A stretch of DNA of 64,000 bases, from positions 186,001 through 250,000 of the forward strand of contig CAVVMR010000010.1 of assembly GCA_963749515.1 (NCBI GenBank), written 5' to 3'. Shown in pieces: positions 41,578-50,861 of this stretch. A model generated the notes under the pieces. The model saw only the letters and a list, made by a program, of their open reading frames with translations, did no database searches and was not told the DNA's origin. This DNA is from Gaiellasilicea sp963749515. GTDB lineage: Bacteria > Actinomycetota > Thermoleophilia > Gaiellales > Gaiellaceae. Position numbers and translations under genes: made by a program. Positions within the stretch are counted from its first letter, which is position 1, and every line of letters begins with the position of its first letter.

Positions 41578-42801
41578 GTGAGCATCCTGCGCAACCGTTC
41601 GCTTGCCGCGCTGATCGTGGCCGAGATCGTTTCTTCGCTCGGCTCGCGGATCACCTTCCTCGCCTTGCCCTGGTTCGTGCTGGTAACCACGGGCTCCGCG
41701 GCGAAGATGGGGATCGTTCTCGCGGTCGAGATGGCGCCGGTCGCCCTGCTCGGGATCCCGAGCGGAGCGGTCGTAGCCAGGCTCGGTGCGCGCCGCACGA
41801 TGCAGCTTTCGGATCTCGCTCGTGTGCCGCTGATGTGCTCGATACCCCTCCTGCACTCGGCGGGGGTGCTCAGCTTTCCTCTCCTGCTCGTGATCGTCTT
41901 TGCAATCGGCTGCTTCCTGGCGCCGTTCTTCGCCTCGCAGCGGGTGATCTTGCCCGAGCTCGTCGGCGAGGACGAGACGACCGTGGCGCAGGCGAACGCC
42001 GTGATCGAAGGGGCGACGACGCTGACGAACCTGCTCGGCCCGGTGATCGCCGGCCTGCTGATCGCAGCCGTGGGGGCGACGAGCGTGCTCTACATCGACG
42101 CCGCGACCTTCCTGCTCTCCTTCCTGACGCTGACGCTCTTCGTCCCGTCACGCCCGCCGCAACCGCAGACGGACGACGCGCGCGGTGTGTTCGCGGGCCT
42201 CCACTTCCTGCTGCGCGATCCGCTGCTCTGGCGGATCGGGCTCGCGGCGGTCTTCCTGAATATGTTCGGCTCGGCCCTCTCGGCTGCGCTGCCGGTGCTC
42301 GCGTTCGACGAGTTCGGCGAGAGCTCTCGCGTTGCCGGGGCGCTGTTCGCGTCTCTCGGCGCGGGCGCTCTGCTCGGCATGGTCCTGGCGATGAAGCTGA
42401 TGCCGCGGTTCAAGCCGCTGAAACTCGCCGCGTTCGGGATCGTGGCTCTGCCGCTGCCGATCTGGCTCCTGGGGCTCGACCTGCCGCTCTGGGCGACGAT
42501 GGCCGCGCTGTTCGTCTCGACGATTCCGCAGCCGCTCGTGAACGCGCCGGTGATCGGGCTGATGACCACGCGAACGCCCGAAGCGCTGCGGCCGAAGCTG
42601 ATGACGGCGGTGTTGACGATCGCGATGCTCGCCGGGCCGATCGGGCTCGCCGCCGCTGGCCCGCTGCTCGAGACGCTCGGCACGCGCCCGGTGTTCGCGA
42701 TCATCGCGGGCGGGATGACCGTGTTCGCGCTCTACTTCGCCTCGGTCGCACTTCGCTTCGGCCCCCGCGACGTGCCAGAGGCGCCTGCCGTTCCCGCCTA
42801 A
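41578..42801 (+). CDS. MFS efflux transporter
   Basis: A 407-residue major facilitator, about 12 hydrophobic helices. The first-helix LAALIVAEIVSSLGSRIT, the loop 2-3 motif GAVVARLGARRTMQLSDLAR (in parts) and VSTIPQPLVNAPVIGLM fit MFS exporters of the macrolide/enterobactin type. GTG 41578 is chosen from the promoter spacing; GTG 41575 is the other option. Regulation by the divergent TetR is inferred. The stop shares CTAA with the convergent GNAT. Confidence 0.9.
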   Translation: MSILRNRSLAALIVAEIVSSLGSRITFLALPWFVLVTTGSAAKMGIVLAVEMAPVALLGIPSGAVVARLGARRTMQLSDLARVPLMCSIPLLHSAGVLSFPLLLVIVFAIGCFLAPFFASQRVILPELVGEDETTVAQANAVIEGATTLTNLLGPVIAGLLIAAVGATSVLYIDAATFLLSFLTLTLFVPSRPPQPQTDDARGVFAGLHFLLRDPLLWRIGLAAVFLNMFGSALSAALPVLAFDEFGESSRVAGALFASLGAGALLGMVLAMKLMPRFKPLKLAAFGIVALPLPIWLLGLDLPLWATMAALFVSTIPQPLVNAPVIGLMTTRTPEALRPKLMTAVLTIAMLAGPIGLAAAGPLLETLGTRPVFAIIAGGMTVFALYFASVALRFGPRDVPEAPAVPA

Positions 42802-43292
42802 CGGCTGAAGCGGAAGACCGTGTCGCCCTGCCCCGGCCGCTCCTCGGCGTCGGGAACGATCGCCCGCCAGAACGCGAGCGCCGTTTCGTTGCCGTCCAGG
42901 ACTTCGAACACCCAGTCGCCCTGGAACGCGGCGAGCGCCTCCAGCGCGGCGGCTCGTCCGATTCCGCGCCGCCGGTAGGGCTGCGCGACGAAGAACTCGG
43001 CCAGCCGGACGTCGGCGTCCTTGGCCATGTACGGAAACGGCTTGACCGTGACGAGCGCGAAGCCGGCGGGCTTTCCGTCCGCGCGGATCAGGAGGCAGTG
43101 GCACTCGGCGCGCGGGAGCATGTCCTCCAGGTAGTCCGGCCGCCAGCGGGCCTCGCCGTCGAGCTCGTAGTGAGTGCTGTACGCCGAGAGGTCGTGCAGG
43201 TAGAGGGCGTAGAGGCGGCGCATGGCCGCGAGCTCGGCCTCGCTCGAGACTCGGATGAGCTGGACGTCTACGGCGTCGCCAGGCGCGCCCAC
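42798..43292 (-). CDS. GNAT acetyltransferase
   Basis: A 164-residue GNAT enzyme. YLHDLSAYSTHYELDG is in the substrate region and the acetyl-CoA binding motif is FFVAQPYRRRGIGRAAALEALAAF, followed by GNETALAFWRAI. GTG 43292 starts inside the end of the upstream gene (25-nt overlap); later starts would cut the fold. It may be co-transcribed with the iron cluster. Substrate unknown. Confidence 0.82.
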   Translation of the reverse strand: MGAPGDAVDVQLIRVSSEAELAAMRRLYALYLHDLSAYSTHYELDGEARWRPDYLEDMLPRAECHCLLIRADGKPAGFALVTVKPFPYMAKDADVRLAEFFVAQPYRRRGIGRAAALEALAAFQGDWVFEVLDGNETALAFWRAIVPDAEERPGQGDTVFRFSR

Positions 43293-45148
43293 AGGTTCTC
43301 GAGCATCCGACGGACTTTGGGAAGCATGGCGCTGCCACCGAAGTCGATTGCGCCGCCTGCGAAGACCTTGGCGCCCGTTGCGGTTTCGTAGTAGGTCATC
43401 TGAGCCGTTAGACCCGGACCGTAGAGGTCGAGGATGTCGGCGAGCAGGATCGTCCCCGGCGGGGTCACCGTCGACGCCGAGTCGATCTCGATCCCGTAGC
43501 CGCCGAGCTCCTCTCCGAAGGTCGACCCGTCGGTAAGGCCGGTGCCGGCCCAGAGCCACGGCGCTGTCGCCGCCGAGCGGACGACGAAGGGGCGCTGGAT
43601 TCGGCCGTCGTCGTTCGCGCGGTACTGGACGCCGATCAGCGCCGACTCCGGCCGTCCGATGCTCCGCCAGAGCCTCGTGCGCCGGAGGGTGCGCCCCTCC
43701 AGCCTCACCTCCCAGAAGAAGTTGTTCGCGGAGAGAAAGGCGAGGTTGCCTCCCAGATCGCGGTAACGCTGGATCAGGTCGTACTCATGGCGGGTCACGT
43801 ACTCCGAGTGGCCCGGGAAGACGACGAAGTCGTAGAGCGCGGCCAGTTCCTCGCCGGTACGGATCCCCTCGAGGTCGGTCTCGGTGATGATCTCGGGCTG
43901 CTTGCCGGTGGCGTGCAGCCAGCGGATGAAGCCGACGTCGTACTTCCGCCACTGCGGCGGCACGCCTCTCCGGATGTACATCCGCCCGAGCTTGGCGGTG
44001 CTCTGCGCACCCTTCGCATACCACGTGTCGCCCCAGCCGTTGCCGTTGGAGTCGCGGAAGTTGTAGGCCTGCCACGTGTTCGTCGGCATCACGACGGCGA
44101 TGCGACTCGTCGAGCCGAACGTGGTCGGCCGGACGACGAATGGCGCGTAGCCGATGCGGCCGTCGTTGGCGGTCAGCTTGACGAAGTAGACGCCCGTCGG
44201 CCACGGTCCGATCGCGAAGTTCAGCGTGGCGCGCCGGTGGCGCGCGATCCAGGGGATCGTCACCGGCTGGCTCACGGGCACACCGTTCATGATCGAGTCG
44301 CTATGCGTCGCGTCTCCCTCCGGCCCGGCGCGGAAGGTTTGCAGGGTCAGCCCCTCGGCGTCGGTCTCGATTGCGAGGCGAGCCGAGCTGGGTGCGATGT
44401 AGCTCTCGGCAGTGAAGCCCGCGTCGACGCCGAGGACCCGCACGACTGCCGACTTCAGCTTCCGGCCACGCCGCGCGGTGTCGTCGCCGTACGTGCGCCG
44501 GTTGCCGGCAGAGTCGGTGGTCGTGATCCGAACGAGGTACGTGCGCGCTCCCATCGACCAGTGTGGGAACCAGGTGAACGTGTTGCGGCCCGGCCGCAGG
44601 TTCGCGGTCAGCTCGTAGATCGTCTTCGGGGTGCTGATCGTCGTCGTGACCTCGAAGTGCACGATCGCGCGCTCGCTGAGCGTGAACGAGATCTTGGCCG
44701 ACTCGCGCAGCTTGTCCCCGTTCGGCGAGATCGTCGTCACGCGGGTCTTGTCGCCCTGGAACGGCTGTCGGCCTCGGTTGTGGGCCGTGATGTTCATCGC
44801 GCGCGGGGCGACCCGGTCGATCGTGACCGGTGTCTCCGCGAGCACCAGCAAGCCGTCGACCAGCCGGACCTTGTACTCGCCGTCGGGGACATCGGCGCCG
44901 CCCAGCCGCCCGTTCCAGCGCAGCGTCAGAAAGCGGCGCCGCTGCGGCTCGGCGATCCAGCCGACCGGCTTCCCGGCCTCCGTCGCGAGCTGAACGCCGA
45001 CATGCGCCGCGGCCGGAAGCTCCGCGTGGACCCTGAGCCGTTTCGCCTGCGGCGAGAAGTCGCGGGGAACCGCGGTCAGGTCGGCTGCCGCAGCCGCCCC
45101 CGGGAGAGCGAGCGCGAGCAGCGGCACGATCAGCGCGAGGCGGCGCAT
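43268..45148 (-). CDS. Secreted dimethylformamidase beta-subunit-like protein, paralog 1
   Basis: A 626-residue exported protein. The signal peptide is RRLALIVPLLALALPGAAAA. It has two or three Ig-like/FlgD-like modules (DVPDGEYKVRLVDG, WSMGARTYLVRITTTDSAGN) and a C-terminal domain like the N,N-dimethylformamidase large subunit C-terminus. The latter has MPTNTWQAYNFRDSNGNGWG at about 353, VFPGHSEYVTRHEYD at about 443, FLSANNFFWE and YYETATGAKVFAGGAIDF. The family is known to hold one iron bound by two Tyr and one Glu. It follows the FTR1 gene by 13 nt on the same strand. The substrate here is unknown; secretion argues for an amidase-like or adhesive surface role. Confidence 0.75.
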   Translation of the reverse strand: MRRLALIVPLLALALPGAAAAADLTAVPRDFSPQAKRLRVHAELPAAAHVGVQLATEAGKPVGWIAEPQRRRFLTLRWNGRLGGADVPDGEYKVRLVDGLLVLAETPVTIDRVAPRAMNITAHNRGRQPFQGDKTRVTTISPNGDKLRESAKISFTLSERAIVHFEVTTTISTPKTIYELTANLRPGRNTFTWFPHWSMGARTYLVRITTTDSAGNRRTYGDDTARRGRKLKSAVVRVLGVDAGFTAESYIAPSSARLAIETDAEGLTLQTFRAGPEGDATHSDSIMNGVPVSQPVTIPWIARHRRATLNFAIGPWPTGVYFVKLTANDGRIGYAPFVVRPTTFGSTSRIAVVMPTNTWQAYNFRDSNGNGWGDTWYAKGAQSTAKLGRMYIRRGVPPQWRKYDVGFIRWLHATGKQPEIITETDLEGIRTGEELAALYDFVVFPGHSEYVTRHEYDLIQRYRDLGGNLAFLSANNFFWEVRLEGRTLRRTRLWRSIGRPESALIGVQYRANDDGRIQRPFVVRSAATAPWLWAGTGLTDGSTFGEELGGYGIEIDSASTVTPPGTILLADILDLYGPGLTAQMTYYETATGAKVFAGGAIDFGGSAMLPKVRRMLENLWARLATP

Positions 45149-45161
45149 CCGGCCGCCAATG

Positions 45162-47552
45162 CTAAACGGACGTGATGATGGATTCGTTCGGTTCCGGCGC
45201 CGTGCCCGGATTCACGGTCCGCGGCTGGCCGCGACGGACGAGCACCTTACGGCGGCGCCGCGCGCGCACGTGCTCGGCGGCGAGGTAGCTGCCGACCACG
45301 AAGGCGGCCGCGCCGGCCTGCGCTGCGATCCCCTGCCACGTGGGGTAGATGCCGAGCCAGGTCCCTGCCCAGTAGGGCAACCGGAGCCCGTCGATCGGCG
45401 CCACCGGGAGCCAGCCGACGACCTGGAACGTCTGAACCGTCGTCCCGACGAGGATCACGAGCACCCAGGTCATCAGGATCCCGGTCACGATCAGCATCTT
45501 GCGATGCGGCAGCTTGCGCTCGAGCAGGATCGTGAGACCGCCGACGGCGAGGGTCGCGGCGAGGCCAAGCGCAACACCGGGCAGCACGGCGAGGATCCCC
45601 GCTTCGAGTGTGATCGCCTGCAGGAAGAGAACGGTCTCGAACCCTTCGCGGTAGACGCTCGAGAACCCGAGCGCCGCCAGTCCGAGGGTCTGCGCGGCGA
45701 CGAGCCCGACGCCCGCGCCGCGGAGGAGCCGCTGCTTGCGCTGGTGGAAGCCTGCGAGATGCTCGGCCCAGTAGACGCGGTGGTAGAACCAGTTGAGGAT
45801 CAGCAGGAGCACCCCGATCGCGATCACCGAGACGACCGCTTCGAGCTTCTCGCCGTAGCGGGCGAGCGAGCCGAGCACGGTCTGCGCGATCGCCCAGGTG
45901 ATTGCCGACGCGACGAACGCAACGGCGACGCCGATGAGCAGGGGTTTCCGGAACCTGCGGTTGGCGCCCACCATGCTGGCCATCAGCGCGGCGAGGATCA
46001 GCACCGCCTCGAGGCCTTCGCGGAAGACGACGACTGCGCTGTTCGAGATGACGGCGCCGGTGGAGCCTGCTCCGGTACCGACGCGCTGTGCCGCAGCGTC
46101 GAGCTCGGTGTCGAGGGCAGCGAGCGACGCGTCAAGTTGCGGCCCGGCGTCCTTCCGCTTCACGAGCTGTACGAGCCCGGCTTGGTCGCCGTCGCCGTAC
46201 CAGAACAGCCCTTCGATGCGCTGAAACAGCGAGGGTGCGATGCCGCGGAGCCGTTGCTCCGGGCCGAGCTCGAAGATGCCGTACGCCTCCAGCCGGGCCT
46301 GCTCCGCGCGGCTCCAGCTCCCCGCCTCGGCTGCGTTCGCGAGCCGGTTGAGCGAGGCCGCGATCACGTCGAAGTCGGCGCCCGCGGCCGCCTCCTTCCA
46401 CTCCTTGGGGAAGAGCCCTTCGATCAAGTCGAGCGAGCGCTCTGCGAGCGCGGAGACGTACTCGGCCTGGGCGACGGCGCGGCCGCCGCCGGCCGCGTCG
46501 AGTGTGTTCCCGAGTGCCGCGAAGATGCGTGTCAGCTCACGCGTGGCCGCCGCGTCGCGCTGGAGCAGCGTCGGTGAAATGTCCGCGAGCGCAGCTGCGG
46601 CGGCGTCGCGGAAGCTGATCGCCTCCTGGATCTCGAACGCGAGCGTGACGCGGCCGTCCTCGACGCCGCGGTCGTACTCGATCGGCACGAGCCGGAGGAA
46701 GCGGTCGAGCTGGCCGGCCCGCCGTGCCTGTTCGGCCGGGGCCAGCGGCGAAGCGCGGAAGCCTTCGAGCTGCCGCTCGACCGCTCCGACGGCGCTCTCG
46801 ACCTCGGCCCGGCCGCCGCCCAGCGCTGCGCTCTCGAGCCGTCCCAGTGCGGTGTCCAGGCGCTTCGACGCGGCGATGCCCCGCTGCGAGCGATAGCTGG
46901 CGTCGAGGATGCCGGCGTACCCGTGGGCGAGGGCCGCCGTCTCGGCGAGGCGGACGTCGAATCCGCGCCTGGCTGCGCCGACGGCGCTCTGCAGGGTCGC
47001 CCGCAGACGGGCTTCGTACGTGTCGAGGAGGTCGGCACGGATGTCTCGTGCGGCAGCCTTCGGTGTGGTCTCGCCGCGGGCGAGCCCGGTGACCGCGAGG
47101 GTCGCATCGGTGCCGGCGCGGGTGAAGCGGGTCGGCGTTCGATACTCGCGAACGAGCAGCCAGTTGCGAGCGGCGGCAGCGTCACCGGCCTTCGCGTCCG
47201 CGACGGCTCCCGCGAGACCTGCGTAGAGGAGCGTCGTCCACAAGCGCGCGCTCGCTCGTGCGAGGGCGGGTGCGTCCTGGCCCGCAGACTTCACGGCGGC
47301 GATCCCCGCAGTGACGTCCCGCCGGGCCTGAGGCGGCAGCGAAGGGATGATCGGAGTGAGCGCCGCCGAAGCGCGAGCGACGAGCTCGCGGCTGCGTGCC
47401 GGCTCACCGAGTGCAAGCGCGGTCTGGGCGGAGCCGAGGTCGCGCCGGGTGTCGACCGCCCGCGCCCACCCTGCGGGTACTTCGGCCGCCGCCGGCACTG
47501 CCGCCAGCAGAGTCGTGGCGACCACGGCGGCGAGGAGGGCGAGACGCCGCAT
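45162..47552 (-). CDS. efeU: FTR1/EfeU iron permease with large N-terminal extracellular domain
   Basis: A 796-residue iron permease. After a signal peptide there are about 460 residues of mostly helical extracellular sequence (FALAER and IEGLFPKEW regions, FELGPEQRLRGIAPSLFQRIE in parts), then seven membrane helices. The iron-binding REXXE motifs are FREGLEAVL at about 507 and YREGFETVL at about 632. The last periplasmic loop precedes a basic cytoplasmic tail. The N-terminal domain resembles the EfeO/imelysin-like helical segment seen in some fused bacterial FTR1 proteins. It starts 2 nt after efeO on the same strand, so the two form an operon. Confidence 0.9.
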   Translation of the reverse strand: MRRLALLAAVVATTLLAAVPAAAEVPAGWARAVDTRRDLGSAQTALALGEPARSRELVARASAALTPIIPSLPPQARRDVTAGIAAVKSAGQDAPALARASARLWTTLLYAGLAGAVADAKAGDAAAARNWLLVREYRTPTRFTRAGTDATLAVTGLARGETTPKAAARDIRADLLDTYEARLRATLQSAVGAARRGFDVRLAETAALAHGYAGILDASYRSQRGIAASKRLDTALGRLESAALGGGRAEVESAVGAVERQLEGFRASPLAPAEQARRAGQLDRFLRLVPIEYDRGVEDGRVTLAFEIQEAISFRDAAAAALADISPTLLQRDAAATRELTRIFAALGNTLDAAGGGRAVAQAEYVSALAERSLDLIEGLFPKEWKEAAAGADFDVIAASLNRLANAAEAGSWSRAEQARLEAYGIFELGPEQRLRGIAPSLFQRIEGLFWYGDGDQAGLVQLVKRKDAGPQLDASLAALDTELDAAAQRVGTGAGSTGAVISNSAVVVFREGLEAVLILAALMASMVGANRRFRKPLLIGVAVAFVASAITWAIAQTVLGSLARYGEKLEAVVSVIAIGVLLLILNWFYHRVYWAEHLAGFHQRKQRLLRGAGVGLVAAQTLGLAALGFSSVYREGFETVLFLQAITLEAGILAVLPGVALGLAATLAVGGLTILLERKLPHRKMLIVTGILMTWVLVILVGTTVQTFQVVGWLPVAPIDGLRLPYWAGTWLGIYPTWQGIAAQAGAAAFVVGSYLAAEHVRARRRRKVLVRRGQPRTVNPGTAPEPNESIITSV

Positions 47553-47554
47553 CG

Positions 47555-48664
47555 CTACTGCTGGATCTCGACCCCGAGCTGAGCCGCGTGCTGTGAGACC
47601 TGCCCTGCGACCGCGTCGCCGCGCCGCTGCGCGTCGGCGCCGAGCTGATCGGCCTGCTCGGGAGTGAACCGCTTGCCGTCCGCCTCCTGCTCACGCAGGT
47701 CGGAGATGAACGATCCCAGCTCGTCGAGCTCTTCCCCGGTCTGCGTCGCGGCGGCCTGGTCGACCTCGGCGATGCCCGGCTGCACGCCGTCGTAGACGAC
47801 CTGCAGGCCCGAGATGATGTCGTTGATGTCCGAGAGGCGCGAGACGACGTTGAACGCCTCGCTCTCGGCCGCGTCGCCCCGGACGAAGCGCGACTCCTTC
47901 CACTGGCCGAAGTACTCGCTCATCGTCGGAACCATCACGACGAGCGCCGTGAACGCATCGGAGGCGGTCGGCTCCCAGGCCTGTGCGTCGGCATGGAGCT
48001 CGTCGGCGTAGCGCTTGAACGCGGCGGCCGCGGAGGTCAGCACGTGCGCGTCCGGCAGTGACTCGCCGAACTGCGTCTGGCCGTCGCCGTCGAGGTCCGC
48101 CTCGGCCTTTGCGGTCAGATCGGGGAGTGTGCCCCAGAGCATTCCCTCGGTGAGGTTGAAGAGGTTGCCGGGCTGCTTGAGCGTGCGGCCGTCGGCGAGC
48201 TCGAGATCGAAGGGGACGGCGCTCTCGGGGTCCTCCTCCGCGCTCGAGCCGGCGTCGAGGATCACGTCGTACTCGGCGAGCGACGGTGTGCCCGCGACGA
48301 TCCCTTCGACCTGCTCGTAGTACGGGTTCGCCTCGGTCCAGCGCTCCTTGGCGTCGGCGAGGATCCGGCTCACGTCGTCGCCGTGCTCACTCAGGAGCCG
48401 GCCGTGGTCATAGTCGACCCCCTTGGCGAGCGCGTCGTATTCCTTGGCGAGGGTGTCGAACTCCGCCGTCGCGCCGGCGAGCTGCTCGGTGTGGCCGGTG
48501 AGATAGCTCTTGACGCCGTCGAGCTCGACGCCCGCGGCGGTGCCGGTCGTCTCCACCGCAGCCGTGGTCGAGCCGGCCTCGTCCGCATCGTCGCCGCCAC
48601 AGCCCGCGAGGGCCGGGACGAGCAGCAGCGCAACGGCTGAAATCAGGAGGTGCGTACGGCGCAT
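47555..48664 (-). CDS. efeO: EfeO/EfeM-like imelysin-family iron-uptake lipoprotein
   Basis: A 369-residue lipoprotein. The signal LLISAVALLLVPALAGC gives a lipobox, followed by an acidic Asp/Glu/Thr linker. The mature part is helical: VKSYLTGHTEQLAGATAEFD, then RWTEANPYYEQVEGI, EYDVILDAGSS, and a late QQLGADAQRR-like segment. It fits the imelysin/EfeO M75-like fold that presents iron to the permease. The usual C-terminal EfeB peroxidase is absent from the window. TAAGGT lies 9 nt before the ATG. Confidence 0.82.
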   Translation of the reverse strand: MRRTHLLISAVALLLVPALAGCGGDDADEAGSTTAAVETTGTAAGVELDGVKSYLTGHTEQLAGATAEFDTLAKEYDALAKGVDYDHGRLLSEHGDDVSRILADAKERWTEANPYYEQVEGIVAGTPSLAEYDVILDAGSSAEEDPESAVPFDLELADGRTLKQPGNLFNLTEGMLWGTLPDLTAKAEADLDGDGQTQFGESLPDAHVLTSAAAAFKRYADELHADAQAWEPTASDAFTALVVMVPTMSEYFGQWKESRFVRGDAAESEAFNVVSRLSDINDIISGLQVVYDGVQPGIAEVDQAAATQTGEELDELGSFISDLREQEADGKRFTPEQADQLGADAQRRGDAVAGQVSQHAAQLGVEIQQ

Positions 48665-48673
48665 GTCAGGCGC

Positions 48674-48679
48674 ACCTTA
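48674..48679 (-). promoter_or_regulatory. -10 hexamer of the efeO-efeU operon
   Basis: TAAGGT on the - strand, 9 nt before ATG 48664, in the 41-nt gap after the upstream paralog. No ferric-uptake box is apparent. Confidence 0.35.
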
Positions 48680-48705
48680 CACACGCTGACAGGGCCGCGG
48701 AACCG

Positions 48706-50337
48706 TTACTGCGTCATGTGCCGCCAGAGGTTGTCGAGCATCCGCCAGACGGGCTGGAAGGTGATCGAGCCGCTGAAATCGAGCGCCCCGGCACTGAAGA
48801 CGCGAGCGCCCTGCTCCGTCTCGTAGTAGGTCATCTCGCCGTTCAATCCCGGGCCGAAGAGGTTCGGGATCTGTGCGAGCACTTTGGTCCCGGGAGGCGA
48901 GAACGGCGTCGTCGAGTCGATCTCGATGCCGTAGCCGCCGACCATCTCGCCGAGCGTGCTGCCGTTGACGAGACCGGTTCCCGCGAAGAGCCAGGGTGCC
49001 GCCGCCGTGTCGAGGATGTTGTAGACGCCCTGCTTCGTCCCGTTGTCGTTCGCCCGGTATTGCGTGCCGATGAGTGCAGCCTCGGGCCGGCCGAGGTTGC
49101 GCCAGAGCTGGACCCGCTTCATCCACTCTCCGTTCTTCTCGACCTTCCAGAAGAAGTTGTTCGCCGTCAGGAAGATGAGCCGTCCGCCGAGGTCGCGGAA
49201 CCGCTGCACGATGTCGTAGGCGTGCTCGGTGACGTACTCCGTGTGGCCCGGGAAGACGACGAGGTCGTAGAGACGCCGGAGCTCGTCGCCGCTCGGGAAC
49301 GCCTCGAGGTCGTCCTCGGCGAGGACGTCAGGTGTCCGGCCGGTCTGCCGCAGGAACTTGAGGAACGGCACGTCCGAGCGGCGGAACCAGGGCGGCGTGC
49401 CGCGCTGCCGGTACGGCCGGTTGAGGCGGACCGGCGGGTTACCGCCGGCGTACCAGGTGTCGCCCCAGCCGTCGCCGTCCGAGTCGTCGAAGTTGTAGGC
49501 CTGCCAGGTGTTCGTCGGCATCACGACCGCCTCGCGGACCGTGCCGAGCGCGGGGGGCCGGAGGATCAGGGGTGCGAACCCGACCCGGCCGTCGTCGGTG
49601 GTCAGCTTCGCGGCATAGACGCCGCTGACCCACGCGCCCGGGTTGACCACGATGGTGTGCGGTCCCGAGCGCTTTCTCGCCCAGCCGTAGGAGAGGGGCA
49701 GGCCGATCGGCTGCCCTCGCATCTCGTCGGTGCGGTCGGTGTACTCCGCCTCCGTGCCGCAGGCGAGGAACTGGACCGTGATGCGCTCTGCGTCGGCGGT
49801 GATCGTCAGCTGGGCCGGCTCGAGCGGCGCGTAGCTGCGCTTGTCGAATGCAGCCTCGACGCCGATGAGCCGCACGACCGGGGTCGTCGAACGGGAGGCT
49901 TTCGCCGGTCGCCGACCGCCGTATGTCTTCCGGTTGCCGTCCTCGTCCTCGACCGTCAGCCGCATCACGTAGGAGCCCACCGGCATCTCCGCCTTGGGCC
50001 GCCACCAGAGCCGGTGGTAGCCCGCGTCGAAGAAGCGCTCCGTCTGCCAGACCGTCGTGCGCTTCCGCAACGCCGTGCGGACCGCCTCGAGCCGGACCGT
50101 CGCGGGACGGTCGAGTGAGAAGGCGACCGAGGCAGTGTCGCGGCCCTTGACGCCGGGGCTCACGCTCGCGAAAAGTCGTCGGTCGCCGAAGTACTGCCGC
50201 CCGCGGTTGCGGACAGAAAGCCGAGCGAGCGAGGGCGCGCGCAACTGTGCGATCGCCGAGCGCGGGTCGACCAGCAGCGCGCCGGCCACGGCGAGAGCAA
50301 GCTGGAGCAGGCGGGTGCGGGAGACGGCGGGGATCAT
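48706..50337 (-). CDS. Secreted dimethylformamidase beta-subunit-like protein, paralog 2
   Basis: A 543-residue exported protein, paralog of the 43268-45148 product over its whole C-terminal 350 residues: MPTNTWQAYNFDDSDGDGWG at about 271, VFPGHTEYVTEHAYD at about 360, FLTANNFFWK, ALIGTQYRANDNG, YYETEQGARVFSAGALDF. The N-terminus has a signal peptide (LLQLALAVAGALLVDPRSAIA in part) and fewer Ig-like modules than paralog 1. It is upstream of efeO on the same strand with a 41-nt gap, so the four genes could be one transcript. Confidence 0.75.
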   Translation of the reverse strand: MIPAVSRTRLLQLALAVAGALLVDPRSAIAQLRAPSLARLSVRNRGRQYFGDRRLFASVSPGVKGRDTASVAFSLDRPATVRLEAVRTALRKRTTVWQTERFFDAGYHRLWWRPKAEMPVGSYVMRLTVEDEDGNRKTYGGRRPAKASRSTTPVVRLIGVEAAFDKRSYAPLEPAQLTITADAERITVQFLACGTEAEYTDRTDEMRGQPIGLPLSYGWARKRSGPHTIVVNPGAWVSGVYAAKLTTDDGRVGFAPLILRPPALGTVREAVVMPTNTWQAYNFDDSDGDGWGDTWYAGGNPPVRLNRPYRQRGTPPWFRRSDVPFLKFLRQTGRTPDVLAEDDLEAFPSGDELRRLYDLVVFPGHTEYVTEHAYDIVQRFRDLGGRLIFLTANNFFWKVEKNGEWMKRVQLWRNLGRPEAALIGTQYRANDNGTKQGVYNILDTAAAPWLFAGTGLVNGSTLGEMVGGYGIEIDSTTPFSPPGTKVLAQIPNLFGPGLNGEMTYYETEQGARVFSAGALDFSGSITFQPVWRMLDNLWRHMTQ

Positions 50338-50374
50338 CGCGGCCGCATCCTAGACGGGCGGAATGATGGAACGG

Positions 50375-50860
50375 CTAGCTTCCGCCCGTGCGCTGCTCGA
50401 GTTCGTTGGCCTTCGCGGCAAGCGCGCTGAAGCCGGCTTGGAAGAAGTCGTTCGCCGCCGAGGCGGCCAGAGACCAGGTCAGCAGGCGGCCGGTCCGGGG
50501 CGCGACCGTGTGGATCCCGACGATCCCCGCTGCCGCCCACATCCCGATGCAGCGGCTGCATGTGAGCAGCTCGCCGACCGCCTGACGCGCGCCGCCGTCC
50601 TCGACCGGCTTCTCGTCCCCTTCGTGCGCCTCACCCTGCACGAACGGCTGTCGCAGGAAGCTCAGCACCTCGTCGTGAGCGACCGTCCGCGAGGCCTTGA
50701 ACGTCGCGGCCGAGAGCACTGCGAGGTCGAGCGCCGTCAGGTGCTCGAGCCGCCTGCCGCGGAGCGAAGCGAGCGCGCCGACGCCCGCCATGCCGGCGCC
50801 GAAGATGCCCACCAGGGCGGCATAGGTCGAGTACGGGGGACTCTTTGACTCCGGGGGCAC
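50375..50860 (-). CDS. DUF1360 membrane protein
   Basis: A 161-residue DUF1360 family protein. The conserved parts are ALDLAVLSAATFKASRTVAHDEV, FLRQPFVQGEAHEGDEKPVEDGG (in parts), AVGELLTCSRCIGMWAA with a C-x2-C, and a C-terminal membrane helix. It has two hydrophobic segments. In spore formers relatives are spore-coat associated; the role elsewhere is unknown. GTG 50860 is set by the family start and the tiny intergenic region to uvrB. A longer frame extends through uvrB and is rejected. Confidence 0.78.
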   Translation of the reverse strand: MPPESKSPPYSTYAALVGIFGAGMAGVGALASLRGRRLEHLTALDLAVLSAATFKASRTVAHDEVLSFLRQPFVQGEAHEGDEKPVEDGGARQAVGELLTCSRCIGMWAAAGIVGIHTVAPRTGRLLTWSLAASAANDFFQAGFSALAAKANELEQRTGGS

Positions 50861-50861
50861 G

